Positions 52,772 to 63,863 of a stretch of 64,000 nt of DNA are shown one piece after another. The stretch comes from Gammaproteobacteria bacterium (GTDB taxonomy: Bacteria > Pseudomonadota > Gammaproteobacteria > Berkiellales > Berkiellaceae), in contig JACPOY010000006.1 of assembly GCA_016191245.1 (NCBI GenBank), positions 155,685-219,684 on the forward strand. Direction: 5' to 3'. The notes below the pieces were generated by a model. It was not told where the DNA came from and made no database searches. It saw nothing but the letters and a program-made list of their open reading frames with translations. The position numbers and the translations under genes were made by a program. How positions within the stretch are numbered: position 1 is the stretch's first letter; the number at the start of each line of letters is the position of its first letter.

Positions 52772-55616
52772 TGAATGGGGCATTAAAAGTAGAGTATTGT
52801 TTCTCACTTTAGTACCTACTATTACAATATCACTTTTATTAAGCGCGTACTTTACAAGCACCAGAATTCAAGATTTAGAAAAGGCGCTTCGAGATAGAGG
52901 CTATGCTATTGCATTACAACTTGCGCCAGCAAGTGAGTATGGCGTATTTTCAGGGAACACCCACACTTTACAACGTCTTGCTAATGACGCACTGTCCGAG
53001 CCCGAAGTTCGCTCTGTTTCCATTTTTAATAAAGATGGACGCTTACTAGCTCATGCAGGCCACGAGCATCAAACCCCCACTAATATACTGTCGGTGAGCG
53101 ATCAATCTCATGGCATCACCATGGCCGATACAGGGAATTCCCTGCTTTTTACAGTACCTGTTACTATCCGTGATGTGATTATTGAAGATTACGCTTATGT
53201 TGATTCACCTTATGATCATGCTGAAAATCACGATAATGTCCTTGGGTGGATAAGTATCGAATTAGGTCGCATGACCACTACCATTCGCCAATATCAAGTC
53301 TTATTCGCCTGTAGCATTATTGTACTCATTGGATTGGGTATCAGCGGCATCTTTGCTTTTAGGATGGGCCGCGATGTTACCCGCCCCATCCTGCAAATGG
53401 CTGCTGCGGTTGAAAAAATTAAAAATGGTAATTTCGACACCAGGGTCTACACCAATGCTCGAAGTGAATTACGCCACTTAGAAGCCGGTATTAATACCAT
53501 GGCAGCATCCTTAAAGGCTGCCCATGAAGAAATGCAACAAAGCGTAGAACAAGCTACTGCTGATTTAAGACAGACTTTAGAAACCATCGAAATTCAAAAT
53601 ATTGAACTAGAAATGGCAAGAAAAGAAGCCGAAACCGCAAGTCGCGTTAAGTCTGAATTCTTAGCAAATATGAGTCATGAAATTCGTACACCGTTAAATG
53701 GTGTCATCGGATTTATCAATTTATTAATGAAAACAAAACTCGACTCAAGACAAAGCGACTACTTGTTAACTATTCATAAATCCGCTTTCAGCTTACTGTC
53801 GATTATTAATGACATTCTCGATTTTTCAAAAATTGAAGCAGGAAAACTATCTTTAGATCAAGTCCCGATGGATTTACGAGAATGTGCAGAAGATGCACTT
53901 ATGCTAATGGCACCCAATGCACATGAAAAAGGTCTTGAATTGGTACCTATGATATATTCAGATGTACCAGAAAGAATTGTTGGTGATCATTTACGCTTAA
54001 AGCAAATTATTACAAACCTTGTCAACAATGCAATTAAATTCACAGAAACTGGCAATGTTGTAGTCAGAATTATGCTTGAAAAAGAGATGACTGACCAAGT
54101 GGTGATATGTGTCAGTATCACCGATTCTGGAATTGGTCTGTCTATTGAAGAGCAAAAATCTCTTTTCCAAGCGTTCACTCAAGCTGATTCAACAACAACC
54201 AGACGTTTTGGAGGCACAGGACTTGGATTAGTGATTTCAAAACGTCTTGTGCAACAAATGGGTGGTGAAATCGGTGTTGAGTCTGAAGCTGGCAAAGGAT
54301 CTACTTTCTGGTTTACTTTTGTTGCAAACAAAGTATTTGAAACTAGCAAAAACAAATTTCATCCTGGGTTGAAAGATTTTCGTATATTAATTTATGAAAC
54401 ACAACCTACAACAAGACTAAGCTTAAGCCATATGATTTCATCTTGGGGTGTTTTCGTTGCAGAACTCGATTCTGCCGCAAAAATCCAAGAAACATTGCAA
54501 AATGCACAGACTAATCAAAAGCCTTTTTCTATGATAATTATAGGTGTTAATCAACTCGATCCTAACAGCACTTTTATCACTGATATTACACAGCTTGCTA
54601 CTAACCAATTTCAATGCCGCGTTTGTGTCTTAGTTAATACAACAGATCAAACTATTTATGAAGAACTACAAAGTTCAGGTGCGGCTGTTTGTCTTGCCAA
54701 GCCCGTTAGACGTAAAAAGTTACATGATTCACTAGTTGAAGTGCTGATCACTAAAAATGAAATTACCCATACGGATAAAGTCACATCAAAGAACGAAGAC
54801 ACTTCATCTTTGCAGCAGATCCAACCCAATATGATTTCTGTACTTGCAGTTGATGATTATCCATCTAATTTAAAATTAGTTGCGGCTCTTTTAGAAAACC
54901 TTGGTGTGAAAGCAGATTGTGCTAACAATGGATATGAAGCGCTTGAATTTATTGAGCGTAAAAAATACGATTTAATTTTTATGGATATTCAAATGCCAGG
55001 CATTGATGGTATCGAAGTCACTAATCGCATTAGAGGTGATGAAGTACCTGGCATGCATATACCAATCATAGCCTTAACAGCGCATGCTTTGGCGGCAGAA
55101 AGAGAAGCCGTACTTCGTGCAGGAATGGATGATTATTTAACCAAACCCATTGATGAAAAAGAACTACAACGGGTTATTGCACAGTGGACAAAAAAGAAAC
55201 TGAAACTTGGCAGTAATGAGATTCAACCTGATATGCCTTCACAAGAAAAACCAAAAATCCAAATCCCTGTTGATTGGCAACAAACGCTTAAACTGGCAGC
55301 GAATAAAAGCACGCTAGCCAAAGATATGTTAATGGGATTAGTTGAAAGTTTAAAGTCCGCGCAAACCAATATCAATCAGTCTTTTACCAAAAAAGATTAT
55401 AAGAACATGCGTGAACACGTACATCGACTACATGGTGCATGCTGTTATTGCGGGGTACCTGCGTTGAAAGCTGCAGTATTAAATGTTGAGAGTGCTTTAG
55501 CGAAAAAGGAATTAGAAAATATTAATTTCTTAGTAGTTGAGCTTAATAAAGAAATCAATAGATTACAGCGCTATGTACAAAATAATAAAGAATTATTGGA
55601 TGTCATAACGACTTAA
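52764..55616 (+). CDS. BarA/GacS/LetS-type hybrid sensor histidine kinase
   Basis: 950 residues from the ATG at 52764, chosen because the protein then starts like E. coli BarA (a short polar segment, then a helix at 11-31). In order: periplasmic domain (32-178, with [10 protein letters not shown] as in BarA), second helix (179-198), HAMP (about 200-255), coiled coil, HisKA with His305 in [11 protein letters not shown], ATPase with DSGIGLS and GGTGLGL, a receiver-like domain at 538-660 lacking the acceptor Asp (family trait), a true receiver with Asp741 in FMDIQMPG, and an HPt domain with His887 in [12 protein letters not shown]. In Legionella, LetS acts through LetA, RsmY/RsmZ and CsrA to turn on transmission traits and effectors. 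letA is not in the window. Confidence 0.93.
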   Translation: MVNEWGIKSRVLFLTLVPTITISLLLSAYFTSTRIQDLEKALRDRGYAIALQLAPASEYGVFSGNTHTLQRLANDALSEPEVRSVSIFNKDGRLLAHAGHEHQTPTNILSVSDQSHGITMADTGNSLLFTVPVTIRDVIIEDYAYVDSPYDHAENHDNVLGWISIELGRMTTTIRQYQVLFACSIIVLIGLGISGIFAFRMGRDVTRPILQMAAAVEKIKNGNFDTRVYTNARSELRHLEAGINTMAASLKAAHEEMQQSVEQATADLRQTLETIEIQNIELEMARKEAETASRVKSEFLANMSHEIRTPLNGVIGFINLLMKTKLDSRQSDYLLTIHKSAFSLLSIINDILDFSKIEAGKLSLDQVPMDLRECAEDALMLMAPNAHEKGLELVPMIYSDVPERIVGDHLRLKQIITNLVNNAIKFTETGNVVVRIMLEKEMTDQVVICVSITDSGIGLSIEEQKSLFQAFTQADSTTTRRFGGTGLGLVISKRLVQQMGGEIGVESEAGKGSTFWFTFVANKVFETSKNKFHPGLKDFRILIYETQPTTRLSLSHMISSWGVFVAELDSAAKIQETLQNAQTNQKPFSMIIIGVNQLDPNSTFITDITQLATNQFQCRVCVLVNTTDQTIYEELQSSGAAVCLAKPVRRKKLHDSLVEVLITKNEITHTDKVTSKNEDTSSLQQIQPNMISVLAVDDYPSNLKLVAALLENLGVKADCANNGYEALEFIERKKYDLIFMDIQMPGIDGIEVTNRIRGDEVPGMHIPIIALTAHALAAEREAVLRAGMDDYLTKPIDEKELQRVIAQWTKKKLKLGSNEIQPDMPSQEKPKIQIPVDWQQTLKLAANKSTLAKDMLMGLVESLKSAQTNINQSFTKKDYKNMREHVHRLHGACCYCGVPALKAAVLNVESALAKKELENINFLVVELNKEINRLQRYVQNNKELLDVITT

Positions 55617-55619
55617 TAA

Positions 55620-56399
55620 TTACAATATTTTTCCATACACCAAATTGTTGTTTTGAGATAAATCAATATCTTTTTCTTTTGTTTTTAAAGTGAGCGTTTT
55701 GTTTATTGAACGAGATGCATTACAAGCCATTAATAAAAATAGCTTATCACCATCAATTTTTTGAACATTGGTTAATACTTCACTTAAACGTGTACTTGTC
55801 AAAATTTTAATTTTTCCAATTTTTGGGGCATACACAAAAAGAGGCAGTCCATCTTTTGTAAATTTGTATTTTTTTTGCTGTATATTTTCAAAAAATTGTT
55901 TTGCTTGAGTTGTATTCAAATAAGCGTATGTGCCATTTGGTTTTTTGACAACAAGAACTGCTTTTTTATCTCTTTCAAAATATAAGCCTTTTTGATTATC
56001 TTGGTATGACCAAAGTTCATGGTCGGTTAGCACTCTTTTTGTAAAATGCTTTAACTCTTTCTTTTTCCAAGGCTTGATAATAATGTCCCGAACCTTTTGA
56101 CTAGCATATTGCTTACCATAAATTGTCCATGTACCGTTATGAAGCGGTTTCACTAAACCTTTTCTGAATTTTTTCTGTAGATGTCGTTCAGGATCAAAGC
56201 CCAGAACGTACGAATGTTGCAAATCATCAGGCGTAATAAGCGTATGGTTATGTAAATCAAATGTTTCATTGGTCTTCGTCCCACTACCATTAATGACTAA
56301 TGCTTGTTCCCACTGAAGAGACTCTTTCGCAAACAAAGACATTGCAGTACATTGCATCAACACTAAGATAAGAATACCAATGAATGAAGTACGTCGCAT
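55620..56399 (-). CDS. Secreted protein of unknown function
   Basis: 259 residues with a signal peptide (hydrophobic 7-20, cleavage near LFA-KE at 24). The mature protein is very Lys-rich with many short beta strands (LKHFTKRVLTDHELW, AVLVVKKPNGTYAYLNT, KLFLLMACNASRSINK). No domain recognised. It lies 1 base after acpS on the same strand and converges with the kinase gene at a 3-base gap. Possibly the last gene of the lepA-recO-acpS operon. Confidence 0.65.
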   Translation of the reverse strand: MRRTSFIGILILVLMQCTAMSLFAKESLQWEQALVINGSGTKTNETFDLHNHTLITPDDLQHSYVLGFDPERHLQKKFRKGLVKPLHNGTWTIYGKQYASQKVRDIIIKPWKKKELKHFTKRVLTDHELWSYQDNQKGLYFERDKKAVLVVKKPNGTYAYLNTTQAKQFFENIQQKKYKFTKDGLPLFVYAPKIGKIKILTSTRLSEVLTNVQKIDGDKLFLLMACNASRSINKTLTLKTKEKDIDLSQNNNLVYGKIL

Positions 56400-56400
56400 A

Positions 56401-56781
56401 CTAATCTCCGATAATCACCACAAAAGCCAAGGCATAGGCTTTTTCATCGCTTAACGAAATCATAATGTCTTTTATATTGAAAGATTGCACATAATCTTTC
56501 GACTTGCCTACAAAGTTCACTATGGGTTTGCCATTTGGCAAATTGGTAATACTGATTTCATTGAATGCTACCAAGCCAATCCCTGTACCAAGTGCTTTGG
56601 CAACCGCTTCTTTAGCAGCAAAACGTTTTGCTATATAACCAGATGGCTCTGCATGCTTTTCTAGAGATTGTTGCTCTTCTGAAGATAAAATACGCTCAAT
56701 AAATTTTTGACCAAACCGGTTCAACAATTTAGAAATTCTTGCCCGTTCAACCATATCTGTGCCAATACCAATAATTCTCAT
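56401..56781 (-). CDS. acpS: AcpS, holo-acyl-carrier-protein synthase
   Basis: Transfers phosphopantetheine from CoA to ACP. 126 residues with the magnesium-binding GIGTDMVERARI at residues 5-16 and the FAAKEAVAKALGTGIG motif near 54-69. Its start overlaps the recO stop by 4 bases. Confidence 0.96.
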   Translation of the reverse strand: MRIIGIGTDMVERARISKLLNRFGQKFIERILSSEEQQSLEKHAEPSGYIAKRFAAKEAVAKALGTGIGLVAFNEISITNLPNGKPIVNFVGKSKDYVQSFNIKDIMISLSDEKAYALAFVVIIGD

Positions 56782-57503
56782 GATGTCTCTGGTCTTTTCA
56801 CTTGAAATAACTTGCGACTTTCAATAGGCTTGTTCCCTAAATGAAGTGATAAAACGTAACGCATTAATTTTTTCACTTCCCGCAATTGATGCTCATTAGT
56901 ACATTGCCCTTGATGTAAAGCAATGATGCTTGCTCCTGATACGACTACAGTTGCTGTTGAAACATGTGACATCTCAATCAGTCCGACTTGAGGATCATAA
57001 GCGTAGAGTAATTCTGGCGCTACCGATTCGCCGGTTTTCGCATCTATTGTTAGATCAATTCCATATCCTAATTCAGCCATCAGCTTAAGTTCAAATTGGC
57101 GCAAAGCAAATTCATGTTCGATTATGCTTTGAGTTGTTGCAATAACACGCAGCGTATTATCATAATCGTCAAACAGCTGTGGATGAGGATCAAGATGCTG
57201 TAATAATCTCATCAATACTTCATTCAAGTACAAACCAAGAAGAATCTTCTGCCCCATCAAAGTAGGAGACATCGATTGCGTTTCAACATGAGTTAAAGTC
57301 TTAAGCTCACTTTTCCCCACCCAACCAATGTGAATTAAAATAAAAGGTTGTAATATTCCTTGCATACGCGACCGAGGTCTTTTCGCGCCTTTTGCAACTA
57401 ATGTGACTAAACCATGCTCGGGTGTTAAGCATTCAAGTAATGCACTTGAGTCTTTAAATGGACGGCTATGCAATATATAGGCCGGCACATTTTCAACTTT
57501 CAT
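56778..57503 (-). CDS. recO: RecO, recombination mediator
   Basis: Works with RecR to load RecA at gaps. 241 residues with the N-terminal OB-fold pattern AYILHSRPFKDSSALLECLTPEHG and GAKRPRSRMQGILQPF, then a helical domain. The four zinc Cys of some RecO proteins are absent, as in other gammaproteobacteria. It overlaps era by 4 bases. Confidence 0.93.
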   Translation of the reverse strand: MKVENVPAYILHSRPFKDSSALLECLTPEHGLVTLVAKGAKRPRSRMQGILQPFILIHIGWVGKSELKTLTHVETQSMSPTLMGQKILLGLYLNEVLMRLLQHLDPHPQLFDDYDNTLRVIATTQSIIEHEFALRQFELKLMAELGYGIDLTIDAKTGESVAPELLYAYDPQVGLIEMSHVSTATVVVSGASIIALHQGQCTNEHQLREVKKLMRYVLSLHLGNKPIESRKLFQVKRPETS

Positions 57504-58402
57504 TCAAAACCTAATGCATGTAAGGCATGCATATTATCTGACCAGCTCTCATTCACTTTTACCCACAATTTTAAGCAAACTTTTTTACCATAGTAGCGTT
57601 CTAAGTCTTGGCGGGCTTGCGTGCCAATTTCTTTTAACATATTCCCTTTTTCACCAATAATAACGCGCTTTTGCCCTTCACGTTCAACCCATATCAATGC
57701 ATGAATATGAACAATTCCGGTTTGGTGTTCTAATTTTTCTATCTGAACAGAAGAAGCATAGGGAATTTCTTTATCGAGAAGACGCATTATTTTTTCACGA
57801 ACAATTTCAGACATATAAAATTGTTCACTGTGATTAATAGTTTGGTCTTCCGGAAAATAAAAAGGACTCAATGGCAAGTATTGTAAACACAGTTTTTCTA
57901 TTTCATCTACTTGTTGACGTTTTCTGACAGATAAAGGAATGATTTGAGCATTGGGTAACTCTTTAGAAACTTTTTCTATAAAAGCTAACAATTGACTTTT
58001 TTCACGAACTAAATCAATTTTATTTAAAGCAAGAATGACAGGACAAGGACTATTCACTAACATTTTGCAAATATAACTATCTTCATCTGTCCATTTCATT
58101 GCTTCAACAACAAAAACTACCGCATTCACATCAATTAAGGATTGATGTGCTATTTTATTCATCTGACGGTTAAGCGCTTTGCTTGCACGCAAGTGAATAC
58201 CGGGAGTATCGACATACACCGTCTGTGTGGCATCATGCGTTTTAATACCTAAAATTTGATAGCGTGTAGTTTGTGGCCTAAAAGAAGTTATACTTATTTT
58301 TTTACCTAAAATACAATTTAGTAGCGAAGATTTACCAACATTGGGTCGACCAACAATTGCGATAAAGCCACATCTGGTATCTGTTTTTTCAAGAGGGTTC
58401 AT
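57500..58402 (-). CDS. era: Era, ribosome-assembly GTPase
   Basis: Binds 16S rRNA during 30S maturation. 300 residues from the ATG at 58402, which agrees with E. coli (301); a longer frame from 58465 adds an unmatched leader. The G motifs are GRPNVGKSS (G1), DTPGIH (G3) and NKID (G4). The C-terminal KH domain includes RVIIGEKGNMLKEIG. It overlaps the end of rnc by 14 bases. Confidence 0.96.
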   Translation of the reverse strand: MNPLEKTDTRCGFIAIVGRPNVGKSSLLNCILGKKISITSFRPQTTRYQILGIKTHDATQTVYVDTPGIHLRASKALNRQMNKIAHQSLIDVNAVVFVVEAMKWTDEDSYICKMLVNSPCPVILALNKIDLVREKSQLLAFIEKVSKELPNAQIIPLSVRKRQQVDEIEKLCLQYLPLSPFYFPEDQTINHSEQFYMSEIVREKIMRLLDKEIPYASSVQIEKLEHQTGIVHIHALIWVEREGQKRVIIGEKGNMLKEIGTQARQDLERYYGKKVCLKLWVKVNESWSDNMHALHALGFE

Positions 58403-59075
58403 CAAGGATAATCTCCAATATTTTACGGGCGGCTTCTTGTTCAGCAAAACGGCGACTCGAACCAATCCCTGTCACAATCGTTTGGCAGCCTTGTACTTCA
58501 CAACTCACCGTGAAGGTTTGTGCATGTGGCTCACCAATGATCGAGATAATATTATATTTAGGTAAAGGTTTTTGATTAGCTTGCAGCCATTCTTGAAGAC
58601 GCGTCTTTGGATCTTTTTCCTGATTTTCTGGTTGTAAGTTGGCCATTCTTTTCAAAAACCATTGTTGCAAAGAAATTCGACATTGCTCAAAACCTGAATC
58701 TAAATAAATGGCACCCAAAATCGCTTCAAAAGTATCTGCTAGAATGGATTCTCTGCGAAATCCACCACTGCGTTGTTCACCTATACCTAAATTTAAAAAA
58801 TCTCCTATCGATAATTCTTGTGCAACTTCAGCCAAAGTATTTTTATTAACCAAACTTGCGCGTGCTCGAGTTAATTCCCCTTCGCTCGCATATTCAAATT
58901 GTTGATAAAGCAAATCAGCAATCACAAAGTTCAAAATGGCATCGCCAAGAAATTCTAATCTTTCATTATTTTTATGATGCGCGCTTTTGTGAGTCAGCGC
59001 TTGTTGCAGTAGTTTTTTATTTTGAAAACTATAATGTAAACGCCGCTCTAACACATCATTATTGAGAACTTTCAC
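58389..59075 (-). CDS. rnc: Ribonuclease III
   Basis: Double-strand-specific RNase for rRNA and mRNA processing. 228 residues from a GTG at 59075 with GAGG 9 bases upstream; this gives the same N-terminal length as the E. coli enzyme (226). The ATG at 59093 has no ribosome site. The RNase III signature NERLEFLGDAILN is at about residues 37-49, and a double-strand RNA-binding domain (about 155-225) ends the protein. The start lies inside the upstream DUF4845 gene (17-base overlap). Confidence 0.95.
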   Translation of the reverse strand: MKVLNNDVLERRLHYSFQNKKLLQQALTHKSAHHKNNERLEFLGDAILNFVIADLLYQQFEYASEGELTRARASLVNKNTLAEVAQELSIGDFLNLGIGEQRSGGFRRESILADTFEAILGAIYLDSGFEQCRISLQQWFLKRMANLQPENQEKDPKTRLQEWLQANQKPLPKYNIISIIGEPHAQTFTVSCEVQGCQTIVTGIGSSRRFAEQEAARKILEIILDEPS

Positions 59076-59445
59076 CAACGACTGCCTCTTCATTAAACAT
59101 TAATACTGCATCTATATTCCCTATCAAATGCACTCGAACTTCATATTTAAGCGTTAAAATTGTTTTACCATCTTTCTTTTCTAAGACTAAAGCATCAGGA
59201 GAAACATCTTTGATGTAATTGACTTGCAATTTTCTAGATAATAAATCCTTTATTTTTGCTTTAGTCATATTTTTCGCATCTGGATTTTTAGCCAACTCCT
59301 CAATTGCATCTTTGACTGCAAAATTATGTAAATAAGGAGGTATTAAATTAATGGCAATAACAACGGCAAAAACAATGACAATGGCTACCACTAGCATATT
59401 GATAACTGTCACACCACGCATTGATTTCTTAGTCTTAGCTCTCAT
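59059..59445 (-). CDS. DUF4845 family membrane protein
   Basis: 128 residues with a type IV pilin-like N-terminus (KSMRGVTVINMLVVAIVIVFAVVIAINL), one membrane helix at about 15-35 and a small periplasmic domain (LEKKDGKTILTLKYEVRVHLIGNIDAVL). Members of DUF4845 are regularly found between lepB and rnc in gammaproteobacteria, as here. Function unknown. Confidence 0.88.
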   Translation of the reverse strand: MRAKTKKSMRGVTVINMLVVAIVIVFAVVIAINLIPPYLHNFAVKDAIEELAKNPDAKNMTKAKIKDLLSRKLQVNYIKDVSPDALVLEKKDGKTILTLKYEVRVHLIGNIDAVLMFNEEAVVGESSQ

Positions 59446-59457
59446 TTTGATAGTCCC

Positions 59458-60249
59458 TTAATCATTAATAACATGCCCTATTCGCTGCCAACGAATGTCT
59501 TTTGCCGTATTATCCCAGCTCATCCATATGAAAAAAGCTTTCCCCAAAATAAGATCTTCAGGTACAAAGCCCCAGCTGCGACTGTCTTCGCTATTGTCAC
59601 GGTTATCTCCCATCACAAAATACATGCCTTCTGGCACAGTGATCTCATCCATGGAAGGTCCAACACCCGGGTGCACATAGATTGAATGGGGTCGATTTTC
59701 AATATTTTCTTTAAAATGCTTTACCTGATGACTATGCCCTGAATGAACATCATAAACAGTACCTAAAGAATCTTGTATAACAGGCTTCCCATTTAAATAA
59801 ACCATTTTGTCTTTATAGCTAATTTTATCGCCAGGAACGGCAACAACACGCTTTATAAAATCAATGGTTGTATCCTTAGGAAAACGAAAAACTAATATAT
59901 CGCCTCTTTGGGGTTGCTTCACTTTAATGACTTTTGTCCCAAAAACAGGCAATCGAATTCCATAAATAAATTTATTCACCAAGATGAAATCACCTTCTAG
60001 CAAAGTGGGTTTCATCGAACCTGATGGTATTCGAAATGGCTCTGCAATAAATGAACGTAAAATACAAACAAACAACAGAATTGGAAAAAAAGATCGCGCA
60101 TACTCAACTAATTTTGGTTCTTTAACACTTTCTGCTGAATCTGTTTGTTTTCTTTTTGGTTTAAAAATCCAAGCATCTATCCCCCATATCAAACCACTTA
60201 TCACGGTTGCAGCTGCTAACAGTGATGAAAAATCTGTGTATATCGGCAT
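59458..60249 (-). CDS. lepB: Signal peptidase I
   Basis: Cleaves Sec signal peptides at the periplasmic face. 263 residues with two N-terminal membrane segments (about 8-26 and 52-68), the nucleophile Ser in RIPSGSMKPTL (near residue 76), the general-base Lys in DFIKRVVAVPGDK, and the box MGDNRDNSEDSRSWGFV. It shares one base with the lepA stop. Confidence 0.96.
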   Translation of the reverse strand: MPIYTDFSSLLAAATVISGLIWGIDAWIFKPKRKQTDSAESVKEPKLVEYARSFFPILLFVCILRSFIAEPFRIPSGSMKPTLLEGDFILVNKFIYGIRLPVFGTKVIKVKQPQRGDILVFRFPKDTTIDFIKRVVAVPGDKISYKDKMVYLNGKPVIQDSLGTVYDVHSGHSHQVKHFKENIENRPHSIYVHPGVGPSMDEITVPEGMYFVMGDNRDNSEDSRSWGFVPEDLILGKAFFIWMSWDNTAKDIRWQRIGHVIND

Positions 60250-62048
60250 TACTTCCTCTCCTTATCAACTTGTAATATTGCCAAAAAGGCTTCTTGAGGA
60301 ATTTCAACTCTTCCAACTTGCTTCATGCGCTTCTTACCACGTTTTTGTTTTTCAAGCAGTTTGCGTTTACGAGAAATATCACCACCATAACATTTTGCAG
60401 TCACATTTTTACGCAATGCTTTAACCGTTGTTCTGGCAATAATCTGTCCACCTATTGCCGCTTGTATTGCCACCTCAAACATCTGTTGGGGAATAAGCTC
60501 TTTCATTTTGCTTGTGATATCCCTGCCACGTTGATGAGATTTGTCACGATGAACAATAAGCGCAAGTGCATCAACTGGTTCTGAATTGATTAAAATATCC
60601 ATCTTCACCAAATCAGCGGTTTGAAATCTTTTCAAGCTATATTCAAGGGAGGCATAACCTCTACTCACTGATTTCAACCTATCAAAAAAGTCTAGTACTA
60701 CCTCGTTCATCGGCAGTTCATAGACAACTGAAACTTGAGAACCAAGATATTGCATTTTGGTTTGAAAACCGCGTTTTTCAATACATAAGGTAATCACATT
60801 ACCCAAATGCTCTTGAGGAACCAATATGTGTGCTTCTACAATAGGTTCTCTCATTTCCATCATTGCACTTGGATCTGGCAACTTGGCGGGATTATCAATT
60901 CGCAACACCTCTCCTGATTTAGTGACAACTTCATATATCACTGTTGGGGCTGTTGTAATGAGATCAAGATTGTACTCACGTTCTAAACGCTCTTGTACTA
61001 TCTCCATGTGTAACATACCCAAAAACCCGCAACGAAAACCAAAGCCAAGCGCAGTGGATGTTTCTGGTTCATAAAAAAGCGAAGCATCATTTAAATTTAA
61101 CTTTGCCAATGCTTCACGAAAAGCCTCAAAGTCTTCTGAATTGACAGGAAATAACCCAGCGAAAACTTTCGGTTGTACTTTAATAAACCCTGGCAAAGGT
61201 TGAAGGGCTGCATTTTTCACTGTCGTGATGGTATCACCAACAGGTGCACCATCAATTGCTTTCACCCCTGCCATCATAAAACCAACTTCACCAGCACTGA
61301 GCGAATCGCGATAGAATTTCTTAGGTGTAAAAATACCAAGTTTTTCTACAACAAATTCTCTACCGCTAGACATGATGCGGATTTTATCACCTTTATTGAG
61401 AACTCCATTTTTGATACGCACCAATGAAACGACGCCTAAATAACTATCAAACCAGGAATCAATGATGAGTGCTTGTAAAGGACTGGCTGCATCACCTTGA
61501 GGTGGAGGAACTTTAGCAACTAATTGCTCAAGAAGTTCTTCAATCCCTAATCCCATTTTGGCACTTACATTGAGTGCATCATGAGCATCAATACCTATAA
61601 TTTCTTCAATTTCATGAATGATACGTTTAGGATCAGCTTGCGGTAGATCAATTTTGTTCAAGACGGGGATTACTTCAACCTTTTGTTCTAAGGCTGTATA
61701 GCAATTTGCAACCGTTTGCGCTTCAACCCCTTGAGCAGCATCAACCACCAGGAGCGCTCCTTCACAGGCAGCAAGCGAACGAGAAACTTCATAGGAAAAA
61801 TCAACATGCCCTGGTGTATCAATAAAATTGAGTTGATATTCTTGTTTATTTTTAGCCACATATTTTAATGTAACGCTTTGCGCTTTGATTGTGATCCCTC
61901 TTTCGCGCTCAATATCCATCGAATCGAGTACTTGCTCGGACATTTCACGCGTCGTAAGCCCCCCGCAAAAATGTATTAAGCGATCAGAAAGCGTAGACTT
62001 TCCATGATCAATGTGGGCAATAATCGAAAAATTGCGTATGTGCTCCAT
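60249..62048 (-). CDS. lepA: Elongation factor 4 (LepA)
   Basis: Ribosome-binding translational GTPase of 599 residues, identical in length to E. coli LepA, from the ATG at 62048; an in-frame TTG at 62060 would add four. Motifs are [34 protein letters not shown] and the LepA-specific C-terminal domain ([15 protein letters not shown]). Confidence 0.97.
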   Translation of the reverse strand: MEHIRNFSIIAHIDHGKSTLSDRLIHFCGGLTTREMSEQVLDSMDIERERGITIKAQSVTLKYVAKNKQEYQLNFIDTPGHVDFSYEVSRSLAACEGALLVVDAAQGVEAQTVANCYTALEQKVEVIPVLNKIDLPQADPKRIIHEIEEIIGIDAHDALNVSAKMGLGIEELLEQLVAKVPPPQGDAASPLQALIIDSWFDSYLGVVSLVRIKNGVLNKGDKIRIMSSGREFVVEKLGIFTPKKFYRDSLSAGEVGFMMAGVKAIDGAPVGDTITTVKNAALQPLPGFIKVQPKVFAGLFPVNSEDFEAFREALAKLNLNDASLFYEPETSTALGFGFRCGFLGMLHMEIVQERLEREYNLDLITTAPTVIYEVVTKSGEVLRIDNPAKLPDPSAMMEMREPIVEAHILVPQEHLGNVITLCIEKRGFQTKMQYLGSQVSVVYELPMNEVVLDFFDRLKSVSRGYASLEYSLKRFQTADLVKMDILINSEPVDALALIVHRDKSHQRGRDITSKMKELIPQQMFEVAIQAAIGGQIIARTTVKALRKNVTAKCYGGDISRKRKLLEKQKRGKKRMKQVGRVEIPQEAFLAILQVDKERK

Positions 62049-62153
62049 AATGTACGACAAAGTGTGCCTTATCCAAAAAATTCGTTATGGTAGCGTATTT
62101 TACGCGAGTGGCCCTTCATGAGCTAGCAATTTAGATATTTGTTATGAGGTTAA

Positions 62154-62187
62154 TCCTCATTAAGCGCTTAAAAAGGCTTAATGAGGA
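62154..62187. repeat. 12-bp perfect hairpin between the DegP-type gene and lepA
   Basis: TCCTCATTAAGC at 62154-62165 and GCTTAATGAGGA at 62176-62187 are exact inverted copies around a 10-base loop. There is no strong T run on the minus strand, so it may attenuate or process the transcript between degP and lepA. Confidence 0.7.
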
Positions 62188-62210
62188 ATCAATTGAGGAG
62201 GTTTATTTAG

Positions 62211-63641
62211 TTATTCACCCATCTTAACGGCGAGAAATCGTTGAATATCCCCAGGTCTTGAGACTAAAAGTGGGATAGCACGTTCATTATCGGCTGCTTT
62301 CACATTGCTATAAAAATCCTTGGTGCTAGTAATACGTTTGCCATTGAAGGTCGTAATGATATCACCGCGTCTTACACCTGCCATGGCCCATGGTTTACCA
62401 TGAACATTCACCACCATGACCCCAGTTTGATCTCCTGCCAAATTTTCTTTTTCAAAATCTTCTAAGTCTCTTACACTAATTTCTTGATGAAGTTTATCTA
62501 CTTGGGGTGCAAAAATTTCCTTTTTAGTCAAACCAGCAGAATCTTGTTCTGAGTATTTACTCAAAATAATAGACACATCCATTTCTTTAGCTTGACGAAC
62601 AACCTTAAGAGGTACTTTGCTATCAATGGGTAACATACCTACAATAGGTGGCAAATCAGTGGCCTTGATAATATCTTTTCCATTAAATTGAGTAATAATA
62701 TCGCCTTCTTTCATTCCCGCTTTTGCAGCAGGGCTATCTGGCATCACTTTTGAAATTAAAGCGCCTTTTGCACTTTTTAATCCAAAAGATTCAGCCAAAT
62801 CTCTATCTAAATCTTGGAAAGCCAATCCTAACCATCCTCTTGAAACGCTACCATGATCTTTAAGTTGTTCTACAACACTTTTGATTACATTAGCTGGGAC
62901 TGCAAATGAAAGGCCAGCGAAACTACCAGATTCTGTAATAATTTGTGAGTTGATGCCAATCACGTTACCTTGTAAATTCAAAAGTGGTCCACCACTATTA
63001 CCTGGATTAATCGCTGCATCAGTTTGAATAAAAGGTACATAACGTTCACTACCCAAGCTTCTTCCGGTTGCACTGACAACCCCAACAGTCACTGAGTTTT
63101 CAAAACCATATGGAGAACCGATAGCCAACACCCATTCTCCCACTTTGATTTGCGAACTATCAGCATAATTTAAAAAAGGTAAATTTTCAGCTTCAATTTT
63201 AAGCAAAGCTATATCTGTTCCTGAATCTTTTCCAATCACTTTAGCTCGAAATTCTCTTCTATCTTGTAATCGAACATAAATTTCATCTGCGTTTTCGATA
63301 ACGTGAAAATTAGTCACAATATAGCCATCAGCAGTTACAATGGTACCTGATCCTAAACCTGGCCCCTTACCGGATAAGTTTTCTTCTAATTTATCTCCAA
63401 ACATTTGTTTTAAGACATCCATTAAAGGCGTACCTTCCAAATCACCTCGTACGTCATCTGGCACCAGCTTTTTGGTATCTTTATTTATCGTAATAATATT
63501 CACTACTGACTTTCCAGCAGTATCGATAATTGGCGTAAAATCTGGAAGATCTCTGGCAAAAACAGGAAGGACAATAAAGCTGGTTAAAGCGATCATTGCC
63601 ACCATCATTTGTATGGTTTTAAAATGGAAGCTGGTCTTCAT
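62211..63641 (-). CDS. DegP/MucD-type periplasmic serine protease
   Basis: Envelope quality-control protease/chaperone of 476 residues (first ATG 3 bases earlier; GGAG is 6 bases from the chosen one). Signal peptide 1-30 (cleavage after VFA). The catalytic triad is His in TNFHVIENADE, Asp in GTDIALLKI and Ser in GNSGGPLLN, followed by two PDZ domains (about 270-360 and 385-476). The position upstream of lepA matches mucD of Pseudomonas. It heads the long minus-strand operon. Confidence 0.95.
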   Translation of the reverse strand: MKTSFHFKTIQMMVAMIALTSFIVLPVFARDLPDFTPIIDTAGKSVVNIITINKDTKKLVPDDVRGDLEGTPLMDVLKQMFGDKLEENLSGKGPGLGSGTIVTADGYIVTNFHVIENADEIYVRLQDRREFRAKVIGKDSGTDIALLKIEAENLPFLNYADSSQIKVGEWVLAIGSPYGFENSVTVGVVSATGRSLGSERYVPFIQTDAAINPGNSGGPLLNLQGNVIGINSQIITESGSFAGLSFAVPANVIKSVVEQLKDHGSVSRGWLGLAFQDLDRDLAESFGLKSAKGALISKVMPDSPAAKAGMKEGDIITQFNGKDIIKATDLPPIVGMLPIDSKVPLKVVRQAKEMDVSIILSKYSEQDSAGLTKKEIFAPQVDKLHQEISVRDLEDFEKENLAGDQTGVMVVNVHGKPWAMAGVRRGDIITTFNGKRITSTKDFYSNVKAADNERAIPLLVSRPGDIQRFLAVKMGE

Positions 63642-63863
63642 CATTCACTCCACCTGCAAAGGCAGTGCTTTATTGTTCTTTTGAAAACTTCCCTATCTAA
63701 AATTTATTCCAATGACTCATTATATCATTGGCATGACAGCTAACAAAATACTACTATTGTCCAGGTTCGCGACTGAAAAAGCTGATTTTATATGGAGAGT
63801 AAATGAGTGTGGATGCACGAAAAAATGGAGGTCGCAAAGCGACCATTGTCTTCCCTTGTAAAG

